64,000 nucleotides of DNA from Schistosoma mansoni (Eukaryota; Platyhelminthes; Trematoda; Strigeidida; Schistosomatidae): assembly GCF_000237925.1 (NCBI RefSeq), contig NW_017386008.1, positions 1,054,001-1,118,000 of the forward strand, read 5' to 3'. The notes beneath the pieces were generated by a model that searched no databases, had not been told where the DNA came from, and saw only the letters and a list, made by a program, of their open reading frames with translations. This document shows, in pieces, positions 35,178-46,489 of the stretch (its first letter is position 1; every line of letters begins with the position of its first letter). Both the position numbers and the translations under genes were made by a program.

Positions 35178-35302
35178 GAGCTTTTACAAATGCGCTTGAT
35201 GGTGCTCATTTACAAGAGATTAACACAGGGATAATTTCTGTACCTATCTCACGTATATACTTATGCAGATATATTTTGCGTTACAAAAAGAGTAAGATGA
35301 AC

Positions 35303-35446
35303 TTGTGGAAATATTGTATGATGAAAGTCCATTATTTTATTAAACACAGTAATGAATAAAGCCACTATCACTTTTATTGCAACTATTATTAAACAAGAAG
35401 AATAAAACAACCTACTTGTTATCTGATCCATCTTGATGGTTTTCAT
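35303..35446 (-). CDS. Candidate signal-anchor first exon of the FUT8-like gene
   Basis: The frame reads MKTIKMDQITSRLFYSS, then a hydrophobic stretch of about 18 residues (CLIIVAIKVIVALFITVF), then a short polar stem. That layout is typical of a type II Golgi anchor. The possible donor (CAA|gttcat) is weak but gives phase 0, which would fit the exon at 27313. It lies next to an LTR element and could be chance open frame. Confidence 0.25.
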
Positions 35447-35582
35447 TGAAATACTTTCACTGGAACAGAAAAGTGAAAAGTTCATTAGTATTATATAAGA
35501 AATGTTGGATTTTGTATAAGTGTTATTATAGTGATGTTAATTGTTCTGTTGAAACATATTAACATGATCTACATCGCTCAGT

Positions 35583-36030
35583 GCCCCCCAATGCCTTGGT
35601 ACAGCCGAGGGTGGGAAGAGTCAGCTCTCCCTCTCGAAATGCTCTCACACGGCTAAGCGTATAGAGCATCTGCCAGGAAAGTCTTAACTATTGCCTTCTC
35701 CGGGCGGTGTTGTTCACGAAATTGAGAGGACGAAAAGCGAATGTCCAGAGCTTTAACCCGGCGGGTGGACATGATGAGTTCACCTAGGGGAGTTGGAAAA
35801 CCCTGATTCCAAACCAATGGTGCACATAGGCTCCAGTATCATGAAGGGAAAAATGGCGTGTGAATCAATTGTTGGTCACCGTCTACCATGGGACTGCATC
35901 TCCTCATGATGCTCCACTGCTTTGTGGATCAGGTTTTTAGGTCAAAGGCTCGAGGTGTGGCCCCCTAAGAAAACAATCTACTTCGGTCTGGACACCCGGG
36001 CAGTATCACAGCCCACACACAAATAAAACA
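35583..36030 (+). mobile_element. LINE-1 partner element (family E), plus strand
   Basis: It begins gccccccaatgccttgg and runs through ccatgggactgcatctcctc and cagtatcacagcccacac. The 3' tail is shortened. It is followed within 60 bp by the 5' end of the LINE-1 copy at 36090. Confidence 0.75.
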
Positions 36031-36089
36031 AAATGACGATATTTACTGAAAATACTATTAACGCTTCGATTAAAAGTCAAACAGTTCAC

Positions 36090-37976
36090 ATTATTATTAT
36101 TATTATTATTATTCACCACGTCACTTATTCATTCTCTTTTATTCACACTTTGTGTATCCTTATTTTTCAACTTATACAGCAGTCCGCCTATGATAGAAAC
36201 TCTGTTCTATCCAAACGATCTAGAGTCACTTAACGGTCGAAAATTGAATGCTACTACCGAATACGAATACTGAAACAGGTTTTCTGAAGCCACGTACATC
36301 ATCCAAACTGGCTTCTTCCAACGTTCGCACACTAATGCAGATCGGACAACAGATAGGGCTGACTATGTCTTTAGAAAGTCTTAATATAGACGTTTGTTGT
36401 CTATCCGAGACCCGTGTTCAAGAATCTGGTGAAGTATTACAAATTCGCTTTCCATCTGTAGCTTCAAAAGGCTTGCTTTACGTGCGCTTATCTGGAGACC
36501 CTGTGATATCTATGTCTAGTATTGCCGGCGTTGGAGTCGCAATAAGCGCTAGATCTGAGGCAGCACTAATGGATTGGATTCTTATTAATAATCGGTTATG
36601 TGCTGTTAAATTAGAAAGGTCCATCAAAGTGAGAAGAAATCAGCGTGAGAAACGATGTCCTTTTATCATCTTCGCCTATGCCCCGACAGATTGCAGTCTG
36701 GATGCAATCAAGGATGAATTTGGCCACTACTTATCTGTTCTTCTCCAGAAAGTGCGTTCGACAGATATTGTAGTACTAGCCGGAGACTTGAATGCACAGG
36801 TCGGGGGTCTAGGCACAGAAGAGAGTAGTTTAGGTGGCCGATGGGGACTTGTTGGTCAAAGGACAGATAACGGGGACCATCTACTGCAACTGTGCACGGA
36901 CCACAACCTATTTATGGTTAGCACTAACTTCTGACACAGTCATCGTCGATGTGCCACCTGGCGTCCTCCCTCTGAATCTCAAGCCTAGACTCAGATTGAT
37001 GACATCGCTATCAGCTACCGCTGGCATGATTGTGTAAAAGACTGCCGCAGTCCAACCGGCCTGCTGCTCCTGCAACATCAATCAGACTGTCCTGGACTCC
37101 ATAACCGGTGACGACCGCTCTACCAAATGAGGCGGAAGTCCGCAAGGAAATCCAACTCTTAAAGCGCTACAAATCACCGGGCCCAGATGACTTACCTCCG
37201 GCTCCTTTTAAAGATGGTAGTGACTTCCCGGTTAAGGAACTGACAACGTTGTTTACAAAGGTCTGGGAGCTAGAAAGTGTTCCAACGCCATGGATTGAGT
37301 CAATAGTTGTCCCTATCTTTAAAAAGGCTTCACGTCGTTTCTGTACAAACTACCGGGGATAAGTCTACTTTCGATTGCGTCCAAACTATTGGCTTCTGTC
37401 ACACTTCGTAGGTTGTTCAAAACCCGAGAAAGATTGACTAGTGAGGAGCAGGCTGGTTTTCGTTCTGGTCGAGGATGTATTGATCATATTTCCACCCTCG
37501 GTCAAATGTTAGAACACCGCCATACTTATCACAAGCCAAAAATTGTAGTGTTTCTTGACATCAGAGCTGTCTTTGATTCGTTGGACAGGACTGTTCTCTG
37601 GGATTGTCTGTTGAAAAAAGGTGTGCCTGAGAAGTTTGTTAACATCTTAAAGGCCCTATATACAAACACCTCAGGTAGAGTGAGGGCATACATTCACCTT
37701 ACTCGATTGTTCGATTCAAGCAGTGAGGTTAGAAAGGGTTGCCCAATATCACCACTCCTCCCCAACTTTGCCATCGATGACATTCTGGAAACAGCTCTGA
37801 TGGATGTTAGTAATGGCGGTGTGGATATGTTGCCTGGAGAACGACTTCTCGACCTTGAGTATGCGGATGATATTGTCTTACTGTGCGATAATCCCCAAGG
37901 CATGCAATCCGCACTTAATCAATTGGCACTGATTGCCCCTTTGTACCAATATTTATGTGTTCAAATAAATAAATAA
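36090..37976 (+). mobile_element. RTE-like LINE, family 1, internally deleted copy
   Basis: It has the same family signature as the 5.1-8.5 kb copy. The endonuclease is at 36248-36934 (SNVRTLMQIGQQIG, LAGDLNAQVG). The RT is at 37108-37930 (YKSPGPDDLPPAPF, EEQAGFRSGRGCIDH, YADDIVLL). Deletions remove the endonuclease end, the linker and the whole C-terminal region. After LNQLAL the sequence jumps to the 3' tail, which ends in (AAAT)n. It begins after an ATT microsatellite at 36092-36112 and follows a partner element at 35583. Confidence 0.85.
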
Positions 37977-38019
37977 AAATAACATCGCTTAGTTAAGCAA
38001 CATTGATAACTAACAATAC

Positions 38020-38205
38020 ATAAGTAATAAATTAAATAAATCTCCTGATAATCGAATAAGGGATTGTACTCATTAATAATGTCAGTTCCTACTATGAATT
38101 CACTGATCATGGTTTGTGATTTTTCATCATATAGACTGAGGTAATTATTCAATACTTTCTTCTTATTACCAACCAAACTATGAATTTCTTGTTGAAACGA
38201 TCAAG
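38020..38205 (-). CDS. Candidate exon or ORF, unknown gene
   Basis: An open minus frame reads SFQQEIHSLVGNKKKVLNNY and then YLSLYDEKSQTMISEFIVG, ending after NPLFDYQE. The composition is protein-like, with no repeat signature. It lies just upstream (on the minus strand) of the LINE-1 copy ending at 37976. It may be the 3' end of the unidentified gene at 38-39.4 kb. Confidence 0.2.
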
Positions 38206-39040
38206 CAGTCTCAAAAGTAGGAATTCAAATACAAAGTCAAAATAGTTGCATTGGAAGTGATAGTTAGTAATTAATGTAAATTTATGGATGGTCGATTGTC
38301 TTGGCAATTTATAATAAATGTACAACATGGGATTTGAAATCAGAAATGATCTACTCTTTCAGATAAGCTTTAGTTATACGGTAAAATATTTAACTCCATA
38401 TATCTGGCTCAATCATTCCACTCCTATTACAAGCACTTCTAAGCAAGTGCTATTGGATGTCATCGTATGTCAGCACATCGAAATAGGAGTCGAAATATAT
38501 TTGGTCGTAAATTTCGAAAACCATTTGAGAATAATTGAGTATATTTATGTCTGCAATTCATCAATTAAATCATGTCGACTCAGTGTCACAATAACAATAA
38601 TATTTTCAAACTACATAAGGGACAAGCTAAATGTAAACATTGTACTAATGATGACCACTAAACAGACAGTTTAGGCATCCACAGAAAGTTTAATATAATT
38701 GCTGGTAAAGATACTGTTACTGGAAATCACAAACAAAATAGTCCAATGATGACACATTGTTGACACAAGCTTGGATGATTAGCTACCAAGTATCAAATGA
38801 ATTATAAAGTAAAGATGTAAGTAAATACTTAATAAGGTACTCTTCCCTATACAAAATACAAACTGGAAGACTAAATATCTAAAAGTGAATTTATTTTAGG
38901 CAACAATTTTATATATTTGGTAACGAAAACTACACCTTTAATCACTTCGTCATGAATAATTTTTCAACGCCATTGAAAGTATTAGTTGTTCTCAAAAAAT
39001 GCAGATTTGTGTACGATAAAATAAAAATTGGTATTTTCAT

Positions 39041-39257
39041 TCACCTGAAGTCAAATAATCTACGAAGATGCAAAATCTCAGCTGAGACCCAATCTACTCC
39101 TTCTTTTGCAACTGATGCGTTATTAATCAGGCCTTTCCAGCACAAGTCTGTTTTCGAGAATGTCTTCTTTCTGAAGTAATCTTCGATACAAAACATCAAA
39201 ACAGGCAATAGAGGTAACCATAAAACAATGGACAAATTGAATTCGTTTTTTAAATAT
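39041..39257 (-). CDS. Candidate exon of an unidentified minus-strand gene
   Basis: The acceptor tcgtgcag and donor gtgaatga enclose a frame open across the whole block. It reads hydrophobic (LSIVLWLPLLPVLMFC) and then polar (EDYFRKKTFSKTDLCWKG). It ends in phase 2, which would fit a possible next exon near 38573. Another frame, IFKKRIQFVHCFM, is open for 44 codons and fits the phase of the possible exon at 39299-39375. I do not recognise either product. Confidence 0.25.
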
Positions 39258-39298
39258 CTGCACGAATGAATGAACAGACTATGAAAATATATCTTACC

Positions 39299-39375
39299 TC
39301 ATGATCTGGTATTTTGGCCTTCAAAAATCTTGTGCTTTTCTTCTCTAATAGTAAAATATGAAATTGAAACCCTCC
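39299..39375 (-). CDS. Candidate small exon upstream of the 39.1 kb exon
   Basis: It is bounded by an acceptor (atatttcag) and a strong donor (GAG|gtaagata). One frame reads GFQFHILLLEKKSTRFLKAK. The splice signals look better than chance, but the frame does not join cleanly to the longest frame of the next candidate exon. No family is recognised. Confidence 0.22.
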
Positions 39376-39967
39376 CTGAAATATGTAAACAAGAAGTGTA
39401 AATCATGCTAAATGCCCATAACTTGTATTTTGTCTTTAAAATTTATTTGTCAGCGAAACACTTAAAAGAGGCATTTGCAGTAAAAATAAAGGCATGCTGC
39501 ATTATAGTTTGCAGTGCTTGTATCTCAATAAATTGTCAACACACAACTCATAACGTTTCCAGTATCAGCCAGTTACAAATACGCAGCGTAGAACATGGCA
39601 CAATGGTTACGTGTTTTGGTTTGACCATCCTGGTCTTCTTCTAACCTACTTCTACACCACCAATCATTAGTCGCATTAGTGTCAGCAGACATATAATGGG
39701 TTAAACAGTTTAAAACATGAAATATGACTTGGTTTTCCATTTTCTTCTAATGTGTGTTGGCTCGAATCACATATCTACGAAAGAAGATACGCACCCAACG
39801 TTGATTGAATTTTGTATCTGTACTGAAACCTAGTGACAAGTAACTTTTGTGCAGATAAACAACAGTCGATAAGCTCTCATCCACAATCATGACACCTATC
39901 ATTTCACAAATTCATCAAGCAGAAGACAATAACAGATACAATAGTATTTATTCACAGTCATCTTACT

Positions 39968-42900
39968 TGATTACTTACGCCTGTGACCCCTCATAGAGGA
40001 GCACAGGCCACTCACCAGCATTCTCCACCCAACCCTGTCCTGAACAATCGTTTCCAGTTCTTTCCAGTAGCGATTCATCCTTCCGATGTCTGCTTCTGAT
40101 TCCTGACGCAATGTATTCCCTGGTCTTCGTCTTTTACGTTTCCCTTCAGGATTCCAAGTTATAGATTGTCTCATGATGCAGATTCATGACTTCTTCAATG
40201 CGTGTTCTATCCACTTCCAACTTCTGTTCTCAATTTCCTCCTCAGCTGGAACCTGACTTGTTCTCTCTCACAGTAGGCTGTTGCTGATGGTATCCGTCCA
40301 ACGAACATTGAGTATCTTACGTAGACAATTGTTTATAAATACTTGTACCTTATTGATGATGGCTGTGGTAGTTCTCCGAGTTTCAGCTCCATACAGTAGA
40401 ACTGTCGTGAAGTTAGTATTGAAGATTGTGGCTTCGATATTGCTTGACAGTTGTTTTGAGTTCCATATGTTGTTCAATTGTTGGAATGCTGTCCTTGCTT
40501 TGCCAATCCTCGCCTTTACGTCTGCATCAGATCCTCCTTGTTCATCGATGATGTTACCCAGATACGTGAAGCTTCCCACCTCTTCCAGAGTTTTTCTATC
40601 CCGTATGATTGTGTTGGTGTACTTTGTATTGAATTTGAGGATCTTGGTTTTAAAAATGCGTATGTTGAGGCTGTTAGTGGGACTTAGATTGGATGTTTCA
40701 TGTATGCATGTATGCATGTTTCATGCATGATGGTGTTGCTGTGCGCTGATTGGCTAATTCTAAACCGATCAGCCCGGGCATATTATTAGAGAAAAATTTA
40801 GAAGCTTCTTATGTATATACTATATATATATGAACGTTATTTAAACTAGTGATTGCTGTTCACTTATCATTATTATTTTGAATACAATTTCATTCCTGTT
40901 CAAAGTGTTCTGATTTTGGGGTCCTGTCGAGTGCCATTGTATAAGAATACTAAGCAATAAGAATAGCTGGGTCGTTTATATAGCAAAAATACAATTATAA
41001 CAGAGGCCTACTGATGCAATGGCTTCTGTGGAGGTCTTCGTAATCCAGTCATCCACTAGAAGAAAGAGAAAGGGAGAAAGTAAGCAGCCTTGTCACACTA
41101 CGGTTCTCATTCGGAAAGCGTCGGTCACCTGCCAGCCATTCACCACTTTGCACCTTAATCCGTCGTATGAATTACGCATCATGTTGACAATCTTCTCAGG
41201 TACTCACACCATAGTGTCGAAGGAGTTTCCATAATGTTCTTCTATCTACACAGTAGAATGCTTTCTCAGAATCAAGGAAGTTGGTGTGTAGTGAAGAGTA
41301 CCATTCAATTGATTGTTCAACGACCATCCGTATTGTCACGATTTGTTCTGTGCACAACAATCCTTACGGAATCCAGACTGTTGATCTCGAAGTCGAGAGT
41401 CTACTGCGTCTTCCATCCAGTTCAGCAACACTATTGAAATCCTCCCCTTGTACTGACAACAGTGCGCTGCCTCTGTGGTTGTCGCATTTGGTCAGATCTC
41501 CTTCCTTGGTATCTTGATGAGGTATTTTTCCTTACAGTATGTCAGTGGCACTTGTTCTTCCTCCACATTCCTCCTGCATAGAACGTGGAGAATACTTGCA
41601 ATTATTTCTATGTCTGATTTGAAAGCTTCAGCTAGTATATTGTCAGGTACTACTGCTTTCTCACTCATACATTGTCTGATGCCCATCCTCATTTCTTCCA
41701 TCGTTGGTGGAGTGACATCAATAGAAAAATCTGTGTATGCTGTTTCCCTATTCAGTGGGTTCAGTGGAACAGGTCTATTTAGGAGTTCCTCGAATTGTGT
41801 TCTATCCATCCGTACTTTTGTTCTTGAATTTCCATGATTGTCTCTGTCCTTAACCGGTCTTTTTGGTTTATTATATTTCCCTGCTGGCTTCTTCTACGCG
41901 TAATATTTGCGCTTGTCAGTTCCATGACTTCTCTCCACTTGCTTCTTTGCTTCTGTGTATTCAACTTGTGCCTGAATTTCTCTGTTTTTGTCCAGCTGTT
42001 GTTAATTGCTGTCTTCTTGTTCTTCATTTCTTACATTTTGTCTAGGGTTTCGATAGAGATTCATTTCTCGTGGTGATGCTTCTTGTGATCGGAAACCTCC
42101 TGACAATTTCGATTTAATGCTTCTTTGATCACTTTCCAGTTGTCCTTCATCGTAGTCTCTTCTTCTTTCAGTTGATCCTGTAAGGCGTGGAACCTGTTGT
42201 TTAAAGTTATCTTGAATTCGTTGAGTTTGTCAGTATCTCGAAGAACTGTTGTATTGAACAATTGTAGTGCTGTTTGTCCAGTGTATCCTTAGTTTCAGCT
42301 TCATCTTGTCAACCACCAGTTAGTGGTGATCTGAAGATATGTCAGTTCCTCTCCTGGTTCTCACATCTATTGACCTTCTGAATATTTTACTGTATTAAAT
42401 ATAGTGAATCTGGTTATCCGTGGTGTGGTCCAGTGAGATCCATGTAGCTTTGTATGAAAATATTGGCCATCTATAACCAATTTGTTGAATGCACATAGAC
42501 TTGCAAATCTCTCACCGTTGTCATCCATTTCTCCAAGTCATTCCAGTCCACGTCGTCTCATCACATATTCATAACCGTTGTTGTTCATTCCGACTTTGGC
42601 GTTTAGATCTCTCATCAAGAAGGTTAGGACACTTCGCTGTGATTGATTGCAGCATCTCTTACAACTGGTCTTCATCGTCGTCATTGATATCGTTGGTAGG
42701 TGCAAACCGTTGGTTAACATTTATTGTGATTCGCATATACTTAGTTCTGCAAAATATTTCGATGATTCTGGTTCCATGAGACCTCTATTGATAAGTGCCT
42801 CCCATACTTCTGAGGACGGCATCACAGCAACTCCCTGAGTGTGTAAAGCATTTTCCCATTCGTAATCACAGTACAACACCATCTTTCACCAATCTATCCT

Positions 42901-43295
42901 TTTCTGTACAGATTCCATCCAATGGATTTCACTGATTCAGAGCACCAACATCAAGTTGTATCTCCTCATTTCCATTGCTATTTGACTAGTCCTCATAGTC
43001 TACCATATTGTCTGAATGTTCAATTTAATTTTGAAAATTGTTGTTGTGGTTGTTAGAAGGGTCATCGGTCTCATGACTTGTGAAGAATCACGATTTTCAT
43101 CATGAGGGATCACAATTCTTCTGAATGAAGATTGTTCAACTCGGAGGACAGAGTTTGAATGATTTTATTTGTCTACTGTGGTTAGCGCATTTTTAAAAAC
43201 TTGTTTTCTACACAATGGAGTTGTTCACCACATGCCCAACCCTCCTTCATTAATATGAATGCGACTGACAGTAACCTCGGAAGCGCTACAGGAAG
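39968..43295 (-). mobile_element. RTE-like LINE, family 2, full span with solo LTR inside
   Basis: It reads right to left. The 5' UTR is near 43295-43160, the endonuclease at about 43000-42290, the linker with DKLNEFKITLNNRFHALQ at 42261, the RT at 41830-41010 and the C-terminal region at 40660-39971 ([33 protein letters not shown]). The 3' end meets the plus-strand motif tacttacgcctg typical of this family. The ORF is broken by many stops and shifts, and the block holding the FADD box is deleted. A solo LTR sits at 40672-41002. Upstream is a GIY-YIG fragment (see 43296-43625). Confidence 0.82.
40672..41002 (+). mobile_element. Solo LTR with 5-bp TSD inside LINE-2
   Basis: A 331-bp TGTTAGTGGG...TTATAACA block is flanked by GAGGC at 40667-40671 and 41003-41007. 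It is related to the LTR at 30722-31032 in opposite orientation (shared gcttagtattctt, ccaatcagc, catgaaacat ends). The LINE-2 frame resumes across it. Confidence 0.85.
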
Positions 43296-43625
43296 AATTA
43301 ACCTAAATTAATAATAGTTATATTAACACTATATACTTTAGCTAGAGACATTGGGCGTTAACTCGCGCTTTTTGATAGATGACTAGGGATGTGATAAGAT
43401 ATAATGTAGGGCATCTTCAACTTTAATATTATGTCCATAGTCAATCAAGTGGTATAGAATAACACTGTTGATATATCCACTAAAGCATGTTACTGACCAT
43501 GACGGTACTTGTACCTGAATGCATGATGATGAGGAACAATGAGTATAGCCGATGTAACTAACTGCACAGGAGAAGTTAAATTGATAAACACTCATAAGTA
43601 AACCTATCATCAATCTACCCTAACT
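43296..43625 (-). mobile_element. Penelope-like GIY-YIG fragment fused to LINE-2 5' end (copy 1)
   Basis: The minus frame at 43613-43383 reads SVYQFNFSCAVSYIGYTHC, then CFSGYINSVILYHLIDYGHN and VEDALHYILSHP. This is the C-terminal GIY-YIG-like endonuclease region of schistosome PLEs (V-SYIG-R, HL-D-GH pattern). About 85 bp of noncoding sequence separates it from the LINE-2 5' UTR at 43295. The same junction occurs at 58675-58987. Confidence 0.75.
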
Positions 43626-44058
43626 CTTTAACACCATGTCCTTCATCTTGTGGCTGACCAACATGTATACTGACTCAAAAATGGCAATAAAGTTATGTCC
43701 AAAAGTCAATATAATAATGTACGACTTACATGTTATGAACACAAATAAAAGTGACTTTACGTTACTTAAATCACCTGGCTGGTGCATTTTTCTGTTGCGT
43801 TTGGTACCAGAATCCACAATTATAGATAATTATTAATCCCTGTAAGGTTGATATGGCTACAGTAAGATAGCCAAACATAGGATACAATGGGAATGTTACA
43901 ACAGTCTATAAATATAGATGATAGTCAATTAATAATTCAGTTATCACGTCCACAGGCATGATGGAATTAGGAACGTATGTGTCTATGTACACGTGAAGAA
44001 AAGAAATGGTTTTTATTAGAAAATTGAGTAAATTTAAGAGTATAATATGCATCGGTGA
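43626..44058. other. Stretch between PLE fragment and Gypsy fossil 2, nothing recognised
   Basis: Open frames on both strands overlap in 43620-43836 and show no motif. Confidence 0.5.
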
Positions 44059-44059
44059 A

Positions 44060-46485
44060 TGTTTTTGCCTTTTATTGGTCTATAAAATGTACATAACGTT
44101 TAGGTTTCTTAATAAGTCTACCGGAGCGTGTTAAGCAAGAAAATTTTATGCTCGGTTTTTCATCCTCCTCTTGTTTTGTCGTAATTGATGGGAGGGATTG
44201 TTTATTCACAGTGCAGTCTTCTTTATCTCGTGAAGTTTCGTAGAAAACAGGCAGGAGACCAACTAAATCCCAGTGAACGTGTTGGAAACGTTTGTCGGGG
44301 ATAGGGGATTCCTCGATTGGGCTTTTAGTATGTTTCTGGATCTTGCTACGCAGCCACGTGTCCAACGTTTAATATCCGAATTGATTTTCGGCCAAACGAA
44401 ACGTTCAGTTATGAGCTTTATGGTAACTCTGATAACTGGATGTGACAGACCATTCAGGCGACAAGCATGTGGGACAAAGGGTGAATTATTACCCTTTGGG
44501 GTGTCGCAGATGATAGATGTACTTGAGAAAGAAATCGGTAGAGGTTTGAGATTCAAGCTAGAATTTTCTTTGCAGACTTTCAAATCTGCATCGTCATCTT
44601 GTAATTTAGCCAAGGTTTTGAGGCTAATATCGTGATTGTGTACCATCATATTGATATCCTTTCTAGATAGTGCGTCTGCGACAATGTTGGTGCGGCCGTA
44701 GTAAATTAAGAGATATAATCCAATTGTCTGGTCTCCCGTGATGAATACTTGTCATAAGATGTACTAAACGAATAGCTGAGGTGTTTGTGATCAGTCGTAA
44801 TGGTGAAATCACTGCCCTGTAGTAAGAAGTTGAAATGTTTTACGGCGTTCGCGTCCAAAAGTAGTGTAACGTTCCTGAGTGGGCGATAATCTTTTGGAGA
44901 AAAATGCTATGGGGGTAATCGTGTTGTTCACCCGCTGTTGTAATACTGCCCCGACGAGGTTTTGTGAAGCGTCCGTACACAGGATCAAATGGGTTGTGTA
45001 GTCACCATTTAAGTGTCGTAGCATGGTTTTAAGTTTATCTGACATTGTTCCTACTCACTATCCTTTCACTCCTTTGTTTATTGTTTTATACTACTTATTT
45101 ATATTCAGTAAGCAGTTGTATCCTTAACAATTTCCACATTTACATTGTAACGCAAGTTGTACTGTAACATTCGGAAACGTTCACCTATATTTAAAATGTT
45201 TATTGTACTTATCATTGTATTTGTCATTATAACCACTGTACTTTAATTACTGCAACAGTTATCCACAGTTGTGTATTTGTTTAAACGCAACAGTTTCCAT
45301 ATAGTTTGCTCTTGGTTCGAGTTTCGTTTGTTCATAAAATGTTGTCCAACTTCGACACAGCTATCAGCTGTCTTTGTACTATGGAAGCCTTTGCTATTTT
45401 CATTCTTAAACGACGCGTTTAAAGGCCTAGACACCTCACAAGTTGAGGTTTGTAGTTAAATTTTGTGTTTTATATAATAATAGAACCGCTTTTGTAGACA
45501 AATCGTTGTTTTGGTACTTCGACTTTGCGCGTATCTCAATCAGGTCACATGGACGCTTCGATAGACTTAACACATGGTAGCGTTGGCAATCATGGATTTC
45601 GCTTTTTCAAATGCCGCCTTGGCATCAGAAGGTAACTTCAATATTTTGCTCTTTTCTTTCTTTGTACGTGATTTATCGCTTTTTAGCAAATCTGTCAACG
45701 GTTGTAGTACATCAGCACAATTTGATAGAAATCGTTGATAAAAATTACATGTTCCAAGAAGATGATGTAGTGATTTAACAGAAGTTGGTTCTGGGTAACT
45801 GATAATAGCTTAGACTTTTTGTGTAAGTGGTTTAATGCCTTGGGAGTCGATGTAATGTCCTAAAATCTCCGAGGCTGAGACGCCAAATATATATTTGGAA
45901 GGATTAATAACAACGCCATATTTTTCGAAGCGTTCGAAGAGGGTCTGTAAGTGCTGGAAGTGCTTTTGTAGTGGTGAACTTGCAATGAAAACATCATCGA
46001 TATAGGCAAATACAAAATCTAAACCTCGTGTGACCTCATCCATGAATCGTTGAAACGTCTGAGAGGCGTTTTTTTTAGCTCGAATGGCACTCTCAAAAAT
46101 TCAAACAGACCAAAAGGCGTGATTATGGCTGTTTTCTCAATATCTTAGGGTGCCGTCAGGATTTGGTGATAAGCTCTTACTTAGTCTAGCTTCTAAAAGA
46201 TCTGTTTTCCATGCAGGTTTAGAGAGAAATCATGTAGATCATGAATAGGTTACCTGGCCGGGATGTTCTGGTTATTTAAATGTCGATAATCTCCACATGA
46301 GCGCCAGTCTTGATCTTTCATAGAAACCATGTGCAATTGCGAGGCCCACGGACTGTTAGATTGTCTAATTATCCCAAGTTGCATCATATGTTCGAATTCT
46401 CTCTTAGCGAAATGCAACTTGTTTGGGTTGTCTCCTCGCCCTGGCGTAAATGGGTGAACCTGTCGTAGTGATTCTTGTTGAACAT
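44060..46485 (-). mobile_element. Gypsy-type LTR retrotransposon 2 (fossil)
   Basis: A minus-strand pol relic of a different lineage from element 1. RT lies at about 46480-45590 (FVFAYIDDVFIAS), RNase H-like sequence at about 45045-44700 (LILCTDASQNLVGAVL), the integrase zinc-finger and linker region at about 44649-44260, and the distal end at about 44060. No LTR of its own was found. A putative solo LTR (45046-45572) interrupts it. It is broken in several places, and its upstream end is replaced by the LINE-2 copy at 46490. Confidence 0.8.
45046..45572. mobile_element. Putative solo LTR inside Gypsy fossil 2
   Basis: A 527-bp AT-rich block with TGTT...AACA ends separates the RT and RNase H parts of the fossil. 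The ends fit an LTR, but I see no clear target duplication. Its interior has no homology to the other LTRs here. Confidence 0.45.
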
Positions 46486-46489
46486 ATTG

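Noticed and set aside
38318-38674. 118-codon plus ORF as a membrane protein
   Set aside because: No motif, no splice context and AT-driven composition; the minus strand looks more gene-like here.
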